Shown piece by piece: positions 54,250 to 63,134 of a stretch of 64,000 nt of DNA. Source of the stretch: Pseudomonas sp. G2-4 (GTDB taxonomy: Bacteria > Pseudomonadota > Gammaproteobacteria > Pseudomonadales > Pseudomonadaceae); contig NZ_CP125957.1 in NCBI RefSeq assembly GCF_030064125.1, positions 3,596,001 to 3,660,000 on the forward strand, given 5' to 3'. How positions within the stretch are numbered: position 1 is the stretch's first letter; each line of letters starts with the position of its first letter. The notes beneath the pieces are model-generated. The model had not been told where the DNA came from. It made no database searches and saw nothing but the letters and a program-made list of their open reading frames with translations. A program made the translations under genes and the position numbers.

Positions 54250-54513
54250 ATGGCAGCAGTACTTGTCGGACAATTTCATGCGCGGGACGCCGAAGGTCGC
54301 GTCTATTCGGTGCATGAGTTCCAGGAATCGACCCCGTCGCCCGACGGAAACGGCAAGGAGCCTGTCACTACCTACAAGCTGGCTATCGGTGATCGCGTCA
54401 ACAAACTCGACGACGGCAAATTTGTGCTGGTGCAGTCCCAAATCGAATTGACGCGCGAACCGGAAACGCCACCACAAGCTCAAACGCCCACTGAAACACA
54501 AATAGCTTCATAA
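54250..54513 (+). CDS. Small conserved hypothetical protein
   Basis: 87 residues. AGAGG lies about 11 bases before the ATG. A compact beta-rich body (AAVLVGQFHARDAEGRVYSVHEF; YKLAIGDRVNKLDDGKFVLV) is followed by a Thr/Pro/Gln-rich disordered tail. It has no signal peptide or known motif. The coding character is good and it lies in the same direction as the LysR gene, 85 bases upstream of it. The function is unknown. Confidence 0.65.
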   Translation: MAAVLVGQFHARDAEGRVYSVHEFQESTPSPDGNGKEPVTTYKLAIGDRVNKLDDGKFVLVQSQIELTREPETPPQAQTPTETQIAS

Positions 54514-54598
54514 CGGTTGTTATGAGCAGAAGTCATGCCCGGACTTGGGTTAGGATTCGGCCACTCAATGGCTTACCCGCCGAACATGGACTTCTTGC

Positions 54599-55492
54599 AT
54601 GCGTTTACGCCACATCGAAGTGATCCAGGCGCTGCTGCAGACCGGCCACCTCGGCACGGCGGCCGAATGGCTGCAATTGCCGGTGGCGGAGGTCGAGGCG
54701 ATCCTGCGCGATGCCGAGGCGCAACTGGGCTTCATGCTGTTTGCCAGTGTGCGTGGGCGCTTGCAGGCCACTCGAGAAACCCTTGAGTTGCGTAACGGCA
54801 TCACACGGGTGTACGACACCCTCGAACCGGTGCAACGCCTGGCCAGTAGCCTGAAACACTATCAGGCACCGCCCCTGCGAGTCATCTGCACCCCGCCGCT
54901 GGCCCAACAGTTGTTGCCCCATAGCATCGCCGCCCTGCGTCGACGGCATCCAGATGTGCCTTGCACCCTGCTCAGCCAACCGACCCGCGACATCGTCCAG
55001 AGCCTGCTATTGCGTGAAAGTGACCTGGGCCTGAGCTTGCACGACCCGGAACACCCCGACATCCATTGCCAGATGATTGCCCAGGGCAAACTGCAATTGC
55101 TGGCGCCCCACGGCTGGCTGCAACCGCGGCAAAAATACATTTCGCTTCAGGATCTGGCGGGCCAGTCACTGGTGGGGCTCGATGGCCACGACCCGCTGAG
55201 CCCCGCGTTCGAGCATAAACTGGCGGCGCTGCGTCCGGCGCCGCTAATCCAGATCCGCGTACAGACCCATCAGATGATGCGCGCCATGGTCGAAGCCGGC
55301 GAAGGCCTTGCCATCGTCGACCCCTTCACCGCCTCAGGCGCCAAGGGCGGCGACCTGGACGTCTGCCCGGTGTCACCGGCGATTGCGATTGGTCTCTATG
55401 CCCTGAGCCTCAACGGCACGCAACCCTCGCCCGCCGTCCAATCACTGCTGGAACGACTTACGGAACAAGCCGAGGTGTTGCTGAGCCACTGA
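54599..55492 (+). CDS. LysR-family transcriptional regulator
   Basis: 297 residues. The N-terminal helix-turn-helix is RLRHIEVIQALLQTGHLGTAAEWLQLPVAEVEAILRDAEAQLGFMLF, a slightly divergent LysR HTH. It is followed by the periplasmic-binding-fold effector domain (LRVICTPPLAQQLLP; LLLRESDLGLSLHDPE; MVEAGEGLAIVDPFTAS). The target is unknown; LysR genes often control a neighbour, but the closest divergent gene here is over 500 bases away. It overlaps the convergent GNAT gene by 35 bases at the 3' end. Confidence 0.85.
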   Translation: MRLRHIEVIQALLQTGHLGTAAEWLQLPVAEVEAILRDAEAQLGFMLFASVRGRLQATRETLELRNGITRVYDTLEPVQRLASSLKHYQAPPLRVICTPPLAQQLLPHSIAALRRRHPDVPCTLLSQPTRDIVQSLLLRESDLGLSLHDPEHPDIHCQMIAQGKLQLLAPHGWLQPRQKYISLQDLAGQSLVGLDGHDPLSPAFEHKLAALRPAPLIQIRVQTHQMMRAMVEAGEGLAIVDPFTASGAKGGDLDVCPVSPAIAIGLYALSLNGTQPSPAVQSLLERLTEQAEVLLSH

Positions 55493-56072
55493 TCGACATG
55501 CCCAGCGGATCGTCGAACAACCGATACCAGAACAGCGCCACTTCAGCGGTATGCCGGTCAATGCCGCGATAGCGCAGGTGGTCGATGCCGCCAAGTACGT
55601 ACCCGCAACGCTCATAGAGTCGGCAAGCCCCCAGGTTGTTGTTCTGGGTTTCCAGCATGATCCCCGGCAGTTTCTTCTTGCGGCTCCAGAAATGCGCGAC
55701 GTCGAGCAACGCCTTGGCCACCCCGTGGCGACGGGCAGGCGCGTGCACCGCCAGTTCGTCGATGTGGGCGAAACCGTTCCAGTTAGTGCTGACCACCAAG
55801 TGCCCTACCGGCTGGTCGTCGAGATAAGCCATGAAGATCTCGCTGTCCGGGGCATTGCGAAAACTGCTGAACTCTTCCGGATCGATGCCATAGCACTTGC
55901 GATAGGGAACGATGGGCGTCACCGGCCATTGGCTCACGGGCCGGCCAACCTGCGCTGTGCCGTAGTCACTGACCTCGAAACTGAAATCACTGCCCCAGAT
56001 GTAGGCGGCAAAACCATCATCGACGACGCGTACCGACAGGCCGGGGTGCTTGGGATTCATGACCGGTTGCAT
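55458..56072 (-). CDS. GNAT-family acetyltransferase
   Basis: 204 residues from ATG 56072 (a start at 56060 is also possible, and the frame begins at 56120). The C-terminal GNAT fold has HIDELAVHAPARRHGVAKALLDVAHFW, with the acetyl-CoA loop RxxGxA form RRHGVA, and LETQNNNLGACRLYERCGYVLGG. Acceptor unknown. Its 3' end overlaps the LysR gene by 35 bases tail to tail. Confidence 0.83.
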   Translation of the reverse strand: MQPVMNPKHPGLSVRVVDDGFAAYIWGSDFSFEVSDYGTAQVGRPVSQWPVTPIVPYRKCYGIDPEEFSSFRNAPDSEIFMAYLDDQPVGHLVVSTNWNGFAHIDELAVHAPARRHGVAKALLDVAHFWSRKKKLPGIMLETQNNNLGACRLYERCGYVLGGIDHLRYRGIDRHTAEVALFWYRLFDDPLGMSISGSATPRLVP

Positions 56073-56255
56073 ACTGGGGAAAGTCCTCATTCCTTGAGAC
56101 AACCAACGGCGCATCGCCATCCATTGCCCTTGCCTTGCAAATCTTTCATCAAGCGGGATCCATTGCCTGCCCGTTACCTCAGGTTAGAAGGTACTGGCGA
56201 TTGTGGCGAGAAATGAACGTGGATACAGCCGTTCGCTAAAGGTCTGCCGGAATCA

Positions 56256-56348
56256 TCGTGGCGAGGGAGCTTGCTCCCGCTGGGCTGCGAAGCAGCCCCA
56301 TTTTGTGAGCGCTTCGCACTCAAGCGGGAGCAAGCTCCCTCGCCACGG
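56256..56348. repeat. REP inverted pair
   Basis: GTGGCGAGGGAGCTTGCTCCCGC (about 56259-56281) and AGCGGGAGCAAGCTCCCTCGCCAC (about 56324-56347), with GGGCTGCGAAGCAGCCCC between. Confidence 0.88.
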
Positions 56349-56394
56349 GTTCTTTATTTGCCTTTAATGAACAGTATTGGTTCCCTAAGGAGCT

Positions 56395-57159
56395 TCATCC
56401 GTTCGCCGGGACCTGCGCCTCGGCCAACTGCGTCCACAGTGCCGGAGCACCGGCGGACTTGGCGATGGCTTCCAGACGTGCGGCATGTTCGGCCAGGTCG
56501 CTTTCGCTGGCGCGGATGATCCGGCACGGCCTGCGGCCAGCCGGCAAACGACGAATTTCCGTGGCCTGGTTGCCCGAGCCCTCGCCGGTACCGTTGCCGT
56601 CCGAGGCGTTGCCGGCCAGGGACAGGCTGGTCTGGCCGCCCGTCATGGTCAGGTAGACGTCGGCCAGGATCTCGGAGTCGAGCAAGGCGCCGTGCAGCTC
56701 ACGACCGGAGTTATCGACCCCGTAGCGTTTGCACAAGGCATCGAGGCTGTTGCGCTGCCCAGGGTGACGCTCCCGAGCCATCATCAGGGTATCGAGGATG
56801 GTGCAATGCTGGGTGATGTCGGCGCGGTCGTGCTGGCCCATCAGGGCGAACTCGTTGTTGATGAACCCAACGTCGAACGCGGCGTTATGGATGATCAACT
56901 GCGCGCCCTGGATGAACTCGAAGAACTCATCGGCCACTTCGGCGAAACGCGGCTTGCCCACCAGGAACTCGTTGGTGATGCCGTGGACGCCAATAGCGCC
57001 TTCATCACTTTCGCGATCCGGTTGCAGGTAAACATGAAAATGGCGGCCGGTCAGGCGCCGGCCGATCAGCTCGACACAGCCGATTTCGATAATCCGGTGA
57101 CCATCGGTCACCGGCATGCCGGTGGTTTCGGTATCCAGTACAACAGATCTGTTGGCCAT
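56395..57159 (-). CDS. dnaQ: DNA polymerase III epsilon subunit (3'-5' proofreading exonuclease)
   Basis: 254 residues. Exo I is VLDTETTGM (about 7-15), Exo II IIHNAAFDVGFINNEF (about 93-108) and Exo III-epsilon HGALLDSEILADVYLTMTGG (about 161-180) with its His and Asp. A C-terminal helical tail binds the alpha subunit. The gene lies upstream of and in the same direction as other REP-flanked genes; rnhA is about 215 bases to its right. The dnaQ-rnhA neighbourhood is conserved across gamma-proteobacteria. Confidence 0.95.
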   Translation of the reverse strand: MANRSVVLDTETTGMPVTDGHRIIEIGCVELIGRRLTGRHFHVYLQPDRESDEGAIGVHGITNEFLVGKPRFAEVADEFFEFIQGAQLIIHNAAFDVGFINNEFALMGQHDRADITQHCTILDTLMMARERHPGQRNSLDALCKRYGVDNSGRELHGALLDSEILADVYLTMTGGQTSLSLAGNASDGNGTGEGSGNQATEIRRLPAGRRPCRIIRASESDLAEHAARLEAIAKSAGAPALWTQLAEAQVPANG

Positions 57160-57237
57160 CAGTGTTCAGCTCTCAACGGGCATGCTTGCAAAAGCGCGGA
57201 TGTTAACACGCTCACGGAGCGCGGTGCCGCACACCGT

Positions 57238-57335
57238 TTATGTGGCGAGGGAGCTTGCTCCCGCTCGGTTGCGCAGCGACCGCCCGAAGGGGCCTGCTTC
57301 GCAGTCCAGCGGGAGCAAGCTCCCTCGCCACAGGT
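57238..57335. repeat. REP inverted pair between dnaQ and rnhA
   Basis: GTGGCGAGGGAGCTTGCTCCCGC (about 57242-57264) and GCGGGAGCAAGCTCCCTCGCCAC (about 57310-57332), with CGGTTGCGCAGCGACCG and GGCCTGCTTCGCAGTCC between. Confidence 0.88.
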
Positions 57336-57373
57336 CAATCATTCCTTCTGACCAAGGGCCCCAGCCGGCTGAA

Positions 57374-57826
57374 TCAAGCCTGCTTGAAGCCCCGCACCTC
57401 ATCCACCCCACGGTTGGCCAGTTGGTCGGCCCGTTCGTTGCCGTGGTGGCCGATGTGGCCGCGCACCCACTTCCAGGTGACGTTATGACGGTTGACCTGC
57501 TCATCCAGCAACATCCAGAGGTCAGCGTTTTTCACCGGCTCCTTCGCCGCCGTCTTCCAGCCACGCTTCTTCCAGTTGGCCATCCACTCGTTGATGCCCT
57601 TCATGACGTACTGCGAGTCGGTGACCAGCAGTACGTCACAGGAACGCTTGAGTTCTTCCAGGCCACGGATGGCACCCATCAATTCCATGCGATTGTTGGT
57701 GGTGTTGGTTTCACCGCCCCAGAGCTCCTTCTCCACCCCTTTGCACACCAGCAACGCGCCCCAGCCGCCAGGGCCGGGATTGCCCTTGCAGGCGCCATCG
57801 GTGAAGAGTTCTACGCTATCGCTCAT
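57374..57826 (-). CDS. rnhA: Ribonuclease HI
   Basis: 150 residues. The catalytic acidic residues lie in [20 protein letters not shown] (Asp near 10), [15 protein letters not shown] (Glu near 48) and [16 protein letters not shown] (Asp near 70). The C-terminal [19 protein letters not shown] segment ([18 protein letters not shown]) supplies the final His/Asp. It degrades the RNA strand of RNA-DNA hybrids. Confidence 0.96.
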   Translation of the reverse strand: MSDSVELFTDGACKGNPGPGGWGALLVCKGVEKELWGGETNTTNNRMELMGAIRGLEELKRSCDVLLVTDSQYVMKGINEWMANWKKRGWKTAAKEPVKNADLWMLLDEQVNRHNVTWKWVRGHIGHHGNERADQLANRGVDEVRGFKQA

Positions 57827-57912
57827 GCCAATCTATCCAAAAAAATGCAAAGGCCTGCCGATCTGGGCGATAACGCCCGAAGCCGAAATGCCGGCAGGTC
57901 ATCAGAAAAGGG

Positions 57913-58671
57913 TTACGGCTCGATATGGCGACGGTTGACCTTGGCCATCGGCAGGGGAATCAGCTTGCCCATCGGCTCGCGTCGCGCCTGACGCACCGGG
58001 CGCAGCCCGACCGCGATCTTGCGCGCCACCAACAAATAGAAACCACCGCCAGACAATTGCCAGTCACCGGCCTTGCGCTCCCAACCGGCCAGGCGGGCCT
58101 GCCACTTGGGTGATGCAAGCGGCGGACGATAGCACCCGAAGCGGCGTTTCTCCAGCGCGAAGCCCAGCAGGTTGAGCCAGTCACCGACCCGCGAGGCCGA
58201 GATGCAGCGGGCCTGGCGCAAGGCATCGTGGGCGAACACGTGACGCAACCCCCAACTGCTCCAGGGGTTGATGCCGATGATCACCAGATGCCCGCCCGGG
58301 CGTACGCTGCTGGCAGCTTCACGCAGCAAGCCGTGGGGAGACAGGCAGAAATCCAGGCCGTGCTGCATCACCACCACGTCGGCGGCATGCTCGCTCAAAG
58401 GCCAGGCTTGCTCCTCGCAGACAATCTCCACGCCGGGCAACGGTGCGCCCAGGCGGACGTTGCGCTGGACCTGCGGTGCCGACGGCGGCGTCTGCGCCGA
58501 AGGCCCGTAATGCACCAGGTAGCCGCCGAAGAACCGACCCAGCTCCTCCTCGAGCATGCGCCGCTCTTCTTCCAGCAAGAATTGCCCGACAGGGCCGGAC
58601 AGCCATTCACGGGCCGCGCTAATCAACGCCAGCCAGTCAGGATCAGCCTGAGCGAACGCTTCATCGGTCAT
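57913..58671 (-). CDS. Class I SAM-dependent methyltransferase (YafS-like)
   Basis: 252 residues from ATG 58671 ([23 protein letters not shown]); an ATG at 58683 adds four residues. The methyltransferase type 11 core is partly visible in [48 protein letters not shown] (about 90-140). The N-terminal half lacks a clean GxGxG loop, as in the YafS/Pseudomonas group encoded between rnhA and gloB. It is divergent from gloB. The substrate is unknown. Confidence 0.78.
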   Translation of the reverse strand: MTDEAFAQADPDWLALISAAREWLSGPVGQFLLEEERRMLEEELGRFFGGYLVHYGPSAQTPPSAPQVQRNVRLGAPLPGVEIVCEEQAWPLSEHAADVVVMQHGLDFCLSPHGLLREAASSVRPGGHLVIIGINPWSSWGLRHVFAHDALRQARCISASRVGDWLNLLGFALEKRRFGCYRPPLASPKWQARLAGWERKAGDWQLSGGGFYLLVARKIAVGLRPVRQARREPMGKLIPLPMAKVNRRHIEP

Positions 58672-58736
58672 TGCATTCTCCAACGCGTCAGGAAGTTCTA
58701 AGATGCGCCTTTGTTTTCTGCTTGGCGAATTCCGCG

Positions 58737-59504
58737 ATGATACAGATCAGTGCCCTGCCCGCGTTCACCGATAACTACATCTGGTTGTTACAGGACCATG
58801 CCACCCAACGCTGCGCCGTGGTCGACCCCGGTGACGCCGCGCCGGTGCAAGCCTGGCTCGACGCCCACCCAGGCTGGGCCTTGAGCGACATATTGATCAC
58901 CCATCATCACCATGATCATGTCGGCGGCGTCGAGGCGCTGAAAAACGCAACGCACGCTACCGTCCATGGCCCGGCCAGTGAAAATATCCCGGCGCGGGAT
59001 GTGGCGCTCCGTGACAACGACACGCTCAACGTGCTCGGCCTGGATTTCGAGGTCTACACGGTGCCCGGCCACACCTTGGGGCATATCGCCTACTACCACC
59101 GCGGCCTGCTGTTCTGTGGCGACACCCTGTTTGCTGCCGGTTGCGGCCGGCTCTTCGAAGGTACGCCAGGGCAGATGCACCATTCCCTCGACCGCCTCGC
59201 CGGCCTGCCCGAAGATACGCTGATCTACTGCACCCATGAATATACCCTCAGCAATCTGAAATTTGCCGCCGCAGTGGAACCGGGCAATCCGGACATCGCC
59301 GCCCGTCTGGAAAAAGTCACCCGGCAACGCAACGAAGGTGTCATCACCCTGCCCTCGACCCTGGCCCTGGAAAAACTCACCAATCCCTTCCTGCGCACCG
59401 CTGAAACATCCGTTAAACAAAAAGCAGACGAACGGAGTGGCCAGCGTAACGAGACGCCGACCGAGGTTTTTGCTGCCTTGAGAGCTTGGAAAGATAAGTT
59501 CTAA
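58737..59504 (+). CDS. gloB: Hydroxyacylglutathione hydrolase (glyoxalase II)
   Basis: 255 residues from ATG 58737 ([17 protein letters not shown], the family N-terminus); the longer frame from 58671 is rejected. The metal motif is [11 protein letters not shown] (about 54-64), and further ligands appear in [12 protein letters not shown] (about 108-119), [17 protein letters not shown] (about 124-140) and [11 protein letters not shown] (about 163-173). It hydrolyses S-D-lactoylglutathione in methylglyoxal detoxification. It heads a rightward unit with mltD. Confidence 0.94.
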   Translation: MIQISALPAFTDNYIWLLQDHATQRCAVVDPGDAAPVQAWLDAHPGWALSDILITHHHHDHVGGVEALKNATHATVHGPASENIPARDVALRDNDTLNVLGLDFEVYTVPGHTLGHIAYYHRGLLFCGDTLFAAGCGRLFEGTPGQMHHSLDRLAGLPEDTLIYCTHEYTLSNLKFAAAVEPGNPDIAARLEKVTRQRNEGVITLPSTLALEKLTNPFLRTAETSVKQKADERSGQRNETPTEVFAALRAWKDKF

Positions 59505-59603
59505 GGGCGCTATCGATTGATACAAAAATTCTGAATGGTTGACCTGTTGGGGTGCGCTTCCTAGAATCGGCCGACATTTTTGCCCGGAACTTACTTCCAG
59601 CCA

Positions 59604-61052
59604 ATGTCGTCATCTATACGCAGATCCGCCCAGTCAGACACATTGACCCGCTTGGCTCAAGCCATTGCGGTGGCTGTGTCCGCCACCCTGGCGGGCTGCC
59701 AGAGTTCGGGCCAGGCGCCGCAAACCGACGTGGCCCACACGCCGAATATCGCCGCTCGGGCCAAACAGAAGCCTATCTGGCTCACTGAAAGACCCACCCC
59801 TCAAGTACCCCAGGACGTCTGGGAACGCATGCGCCAGGGCTTCCAACTGCAAGAAACCGCCGGGGTCAATCCACGCATCGAGCAACAGCGCCTGTGGTTC
59901 GCCAGTAACCCGTCCTTCTTGGAAAACGCCGGTGAACGCGGCAGCCTCTATATCCATTACATCGTCGAACGCCTCGAAGAGCGCAACATGCCGCTGGAGC
60001 TGGCGCTGCTGCCGGTGATCGAAAGCGCCTACAACCCGATGGCCTATTCCCGGGCCAACGCGGTGGGGCTTTGGCAATTCATCCCGTCCACGGGGCGTTA
60101 CTTCAACCTGCGCCAGACCCGCTTCTATGACGGGCGTCGCGACATCACCGCCTCCACCACGGCCGCCATGGATTACCTGACGCGCCTGCACGACATGTTC
60201 AACGGTGACTGGCTGCTGGCACTGGCGGCCTATAACGCCGGTGAAGGCACAGTCAGCCGCGCCATCGAGCGCAACGAAAAGCTGGGCCTGCCCACCGACT
60301 ACTGGAACCTGCCGCTGCCCAGCGAGACCCAGGCCTACGTGCCGAAGCTGCTGGCGCTGTCCCAGGTGGTGCTCTCTCCCGATGCCTATGGCGTGAACCT
60401 TAACCCGATCGCCAACGAACCCTATTTCCAGGTCGTCGAAATCAACCAGCGCATGGACCTGTCCAAGGTCGCGGCAGTGGCCAACATCGACGAAGACGAG
60501 CTGTTCCAGCTCAATCCGGCTTTCAAGCAGCGCACCACCATCGACGGCCCGCAGCACCTGCTGGTGCCCACTTCCAAGGCCCAGTTGCTGACCGCCAGCC
60601 TGTCGACCATGCGCCCGGAAGAGCTGATCAGCCAGCGCTCGCTCAAACCGGTTTTCGAGAACGCCGATGATAGCGACGTGGAAGGCGCCAGGCGCAGCTA
60701 CCGCGTCAAGCGCGGCGATAACCTGGCCCAGATTGCCAAGGCCAACAACGTCCAGACCAAGGACCTGCAACGCTGGAACAAGCTCAGTGGCAACAAACTC
60801 AAGGTTGGCCAGACCCTGGTGATGCGGGACACCAAAGCCACCAAGGCCACCGGCAAGCGCGTCAGCACCGTGGTCGCCGCCAACAGCAAGGCTCAAAAGA
60901 AGCAGACCCAATACAAGGTCAAGCAGGGCGACTCGCTGTACGTGGTGGCCAAGCGCTTCAACGTCGAAATGCAGCACCTCAAGCGCTGGAATCCACGGAT
61001 GGGCAAGGCGCTCAAGCCTGGGCAGATGCTGACGGTCTACTCTCCCCACTGA
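59604..61052 (+). CDS. mltD: Membrane-bound lytic murein transglycosylase D (lipoprotein)
   Basis: 482 residues from ATG 59604. The lipoprotein signal ends in a lipobox, SATLAGC. The SLT domain with catalytic Glu is in PVIESAYNPMAYSRANAVGLWQFIPSTG (about 135-162). Two C-terminal LysM repeats (YRVKRGDNLAQIAKANNV and YKVKQGDSLYVVAKRFNV) bind peptidoglycan. It cleaves the glycan backbone at the outer membrane side. The position after gloB is typical for gamma-proteobacteria. Confidence 0.93.
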   Translation: MSSSIRRSAQSDTLTRLAQAIAVAVSATLAGCQSSGQAPQTDVAHTPNIAARAKQKPIWLTERPTPQVPQDVWERMRQGFQLQETAGVNPRIEQQRLWFASNPSFLENAGERGSLYIHYIVERLEERNMPLELALLPVIESAYNPMAYSRANAVGLWQFIPSTGRYFNLRQTRFYDGRRDITASTTAAMDYLTRLHDMFNGDWLLALAAYNAGEGTVSRAIERNEKLGLPTDYWNLPLPSETQAYVPKLLALSQVVLSPDAYGVNLNPIANEPYFQVVEINQRMDLSKVAAVANIDEDELFQLNPAFKQRTTIDGPQHLLVPTSKAQLLTASLSTMRPEELISQRSLKPVFENADDSDVEGARRSYRVKRGDNLAQIAKANNVQTKDLQRWNKLSGNKLKVGQTLVMRDTKATKATGKRVSTVVAANSKAQKKQTQYKVKQGDSLYVVAKRFNVEMQHLKRWNPRMGKALKPGQMLTVYSPH

Positions 61053-61063
61053 TCGAGGGACTC

Positions 61064-61198
61064 CCTGTGGCGAGGGAGCTTGCTCCCGCTGGGCTGCGCA
61101 GCAGCCCCAAAAGCAGCGACTCAATCCACCTGTCACACCGAGGTGCCAGATTCGGGGTCGCTTCGCAACCCAGCGAGAGCAAGCTCCCTCGCCACGGT
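61064..61198. repeat. Long-form REP unit carrying the ACACCGAGGTGCC interior
   Basis: The left arm GTGGCGAGGGAGCTTGCTCCCGC is at about 61067-61089 and a right arm variant GCGAGAGCAAGCTCCCTCGCCAC at about 61173-61195. Its interior contains ACACCGAGGTGCC (61135-61147), shared with the tandem units at 40 kb. Confidence 0.85.
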
Positions 61199-61301
61199 TC
61201 AAGCAAACCCTGAAGCTTTGTGCCCCCGCCTTTTTCCTGCCGATACAAGCTGTTACTGTACAGGCCATAAACGCCCATGCCGCCTGGATCGAATCTCAGA
61301 C

Positions 61302-63134
61302 TTGATACGTCCCCTCCTCCTGCTCCTGATCAGCCTGGCCTTGAGTTCTCCCGCCAGCGCAACCATCAGCGAAAGCCATGGCTATGCGCAGTTCGGCACA
61401 CTCAAGTACCCGGCCAGGTTCACCCACTTCGACTGGGTCAACCCGCAAGCGCCCAAGGGCGGTACCTTGCGGGTCATGGCATTCGGCACCTTCGATACGC
61501 TCAACCCCTACACATTCAAGGGCAGCAGCCCGGTTTCCACGCCAAACTTCCTGCAATACGGCATCAACGAGCTGAACGAACCGCTGATGGTTGGCACCGG
61601 CCAGTACGCGCCGTCCGGTGATGAACCGACGTCAAGCTACGGCCTGATCGCCCGGTCAGTGGAATACAGCGAGGACCGCAGTTGGGTGGTATTCAACCTG
61701 CGGCCCGAAGCGCGATTCCACGATGGTGTGCCAATCACCGCCTATGACGTGGCGTTCTCCTATAAAACCCTGCTCAAGGACGGCCACCCGCAATATCGCA
61801 CCAACCTGCAGGAAGTGTTGCGGGTCGACATTCTCAACCCGCTGAAAATCCGCTTTGTCTTCAAGCGCGCGGGCAATCCGCTGTTGATACTGCGCCTGGG
61901 TGAATTACCGGTGCTGCCCCAGCATTACTGGAAAGACCGCGACTTCAAGGCCACTACGTTCGAGCCGCCCCTGGGCAGCGGGCCTTATCGCATTACCAAA
62001 GTGCAGCCAGGTCGCCAACTGGTGTTCGAAAGGGTCAAGGATTACTGGGGCAAGGACCTGCCGGTCAATCGCGGTAAATACAACTACAACCGAATGGACG
62101 TGGAGTTCTACCGCGACAGCGAAGTGGCCTTCGAAGCGTTCAAGGCTGGTGAGTTCGACATCTACATCGAGCATCAGGCCAAGAATTGGGCCAACGGTTA
62201 TCATTTCCCGGCGATCAAGCGTGGTGATGTGATCAAGGCACAGATTCCCCACCAGATCCCGACCCAGACCCAGGGCTTGTTCATGAATACCCGGCGCAAC
62301 ACATTTGCCGAGGTCAAGGTGCGTGAAGCCTTGGGGCTGATGTTCGATTTCGAGTGGACCAACCGCACGCTGTTCAGTGGCGCCTACAAGCGCACCCTCA
62401 GCTATTACCCCAACAGCGAATTCTCCGCCAGCGGCCTTCCGGTGGGCCACGAGTGGTTGCTGCTCAAGCCATACCGTGAACAATTGCCGTCCAAACTGCT
62501 CACCGAGCCCTTCAGCTTGTCCAAAACCGATGGTCGCGGCATTCCCCGGGAAACCCTGCGCAAAGCCTTGGCACTCTTGAAGGACGCCGGATGGTCCCTC
62601 AACGGCCAACGACTGGTGAACGCCGACAGCCAGCCCCTGAGCTTCGAGATCCTCTTGGTGAATCCGAACCTGGAGCGCATCCTGCAACCCTACGTTGAAA
62701 ACCTCGCCAGCATCGGCATCCAGGCCCGGCTGCGCACGGTGGACCGCGCCCAGTACAAACAGCGGCTGGACCAGTTCGACTTCGACATGATCCTGCTGAC
62801 CCTGGGCCAGACCCTCAGCCCGGGCCTGGAACAATGGCAGTATTTCCACTCCAGCCAGGTCGGGGTCAAGGGCAGCAAGAACTACGCGGGGATCGCCAAC
62901 CCCGTGGTCGATCACTTGTTGGAAAAGCTGCTGGCCGCCCGCACCCGCGACGAACAGGTCGCCGCCGGCAAAGCCCTGGACCGCGTGTTGCTGTGGCAGC
63001 ACTACTGCATCCCCAACTGGTATCTCAATTATCATCGCCTGGCGTACCGCAACCGGTTCGCCTTCGTCACCACGCCGCCCTACACCCTGGGCCTGAGCAG
63101 CTGGTGGCTGAAATCTTCGGAGAAAGATCAATGA
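61302..63134 (+). CDS. Family 5 extracellular solute-binding protein (YejA-like oligopeptide type)
   Basis: 610 residues if started at TTG 61302, where a signal peptide begins (IRPLLLLLISLALSSPASA). The open frame runs back to 61080 through REP sequence, which is not plausible protein. The mature part has the SBP-5 hallmarks WVVFNLRPEARFHDGVPITAYDVAFSY (about 122-148) and YRITKVQPGRQLVFERVKDYWGKDLPVNRG. It binds peptides or related compounds in the periplasm for a Dpp/Yej-type ABC importer. It overlaps the next, paralogous binding-protein gene by 4 bases, so duplication is likely. Confidence 0.85.
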   Translation: MIRPLLLLLISLALSSPASATISESHGYAQFGTLKYPARFTHFDWVNPQAPKGGTLRVMAFGTFDTLNPYTFKGSSPVSTPNFLQYGINELNEPLMVGTGQYAPSGDEPTSSYGLIARSVEYSEDRSWVVFNLRPEARFHDGVPITAYDVAFSYKTLLKDGHPQYRTNLQEVLRVDILNPLKIRFVFKRAGNPLLILRLGELPVLPQHYWKDRDFKATTFEPPLGSGPYRITKVQPGRQLVFERVKDYWGKDLPVNRGKYNYNRMDVEFYRDSEVAFEAFKAGEFDIYIEHQAKNWANGYHFPAIKRGDVIKAQIPHQIPTQTQGLFMNTRRNTFAEVKVREALGLMFDFEWTNRTLFSGAYKRTLSYYPNSEFSASGLPVGHEWLLLKPYREQLPSKLLTEPFSLSKTDGRGIPRETLRKALALLKDAGWSLNGQRLVNADSQPLSFEILLVNPNLERILQPYVENLASIGIQARLRTVDRAQYKQRLDQFDFDMILLTLGQTLSPGLEQWQYFHSSQVGVKGSKNYAGIANPVVDHLLEKLLAARTRDEQVAAGKALDRVLLWQHYCIPNWYLNYHRLAYRNRFAFVTTPPYTLGLSSWWLKSSEKDQ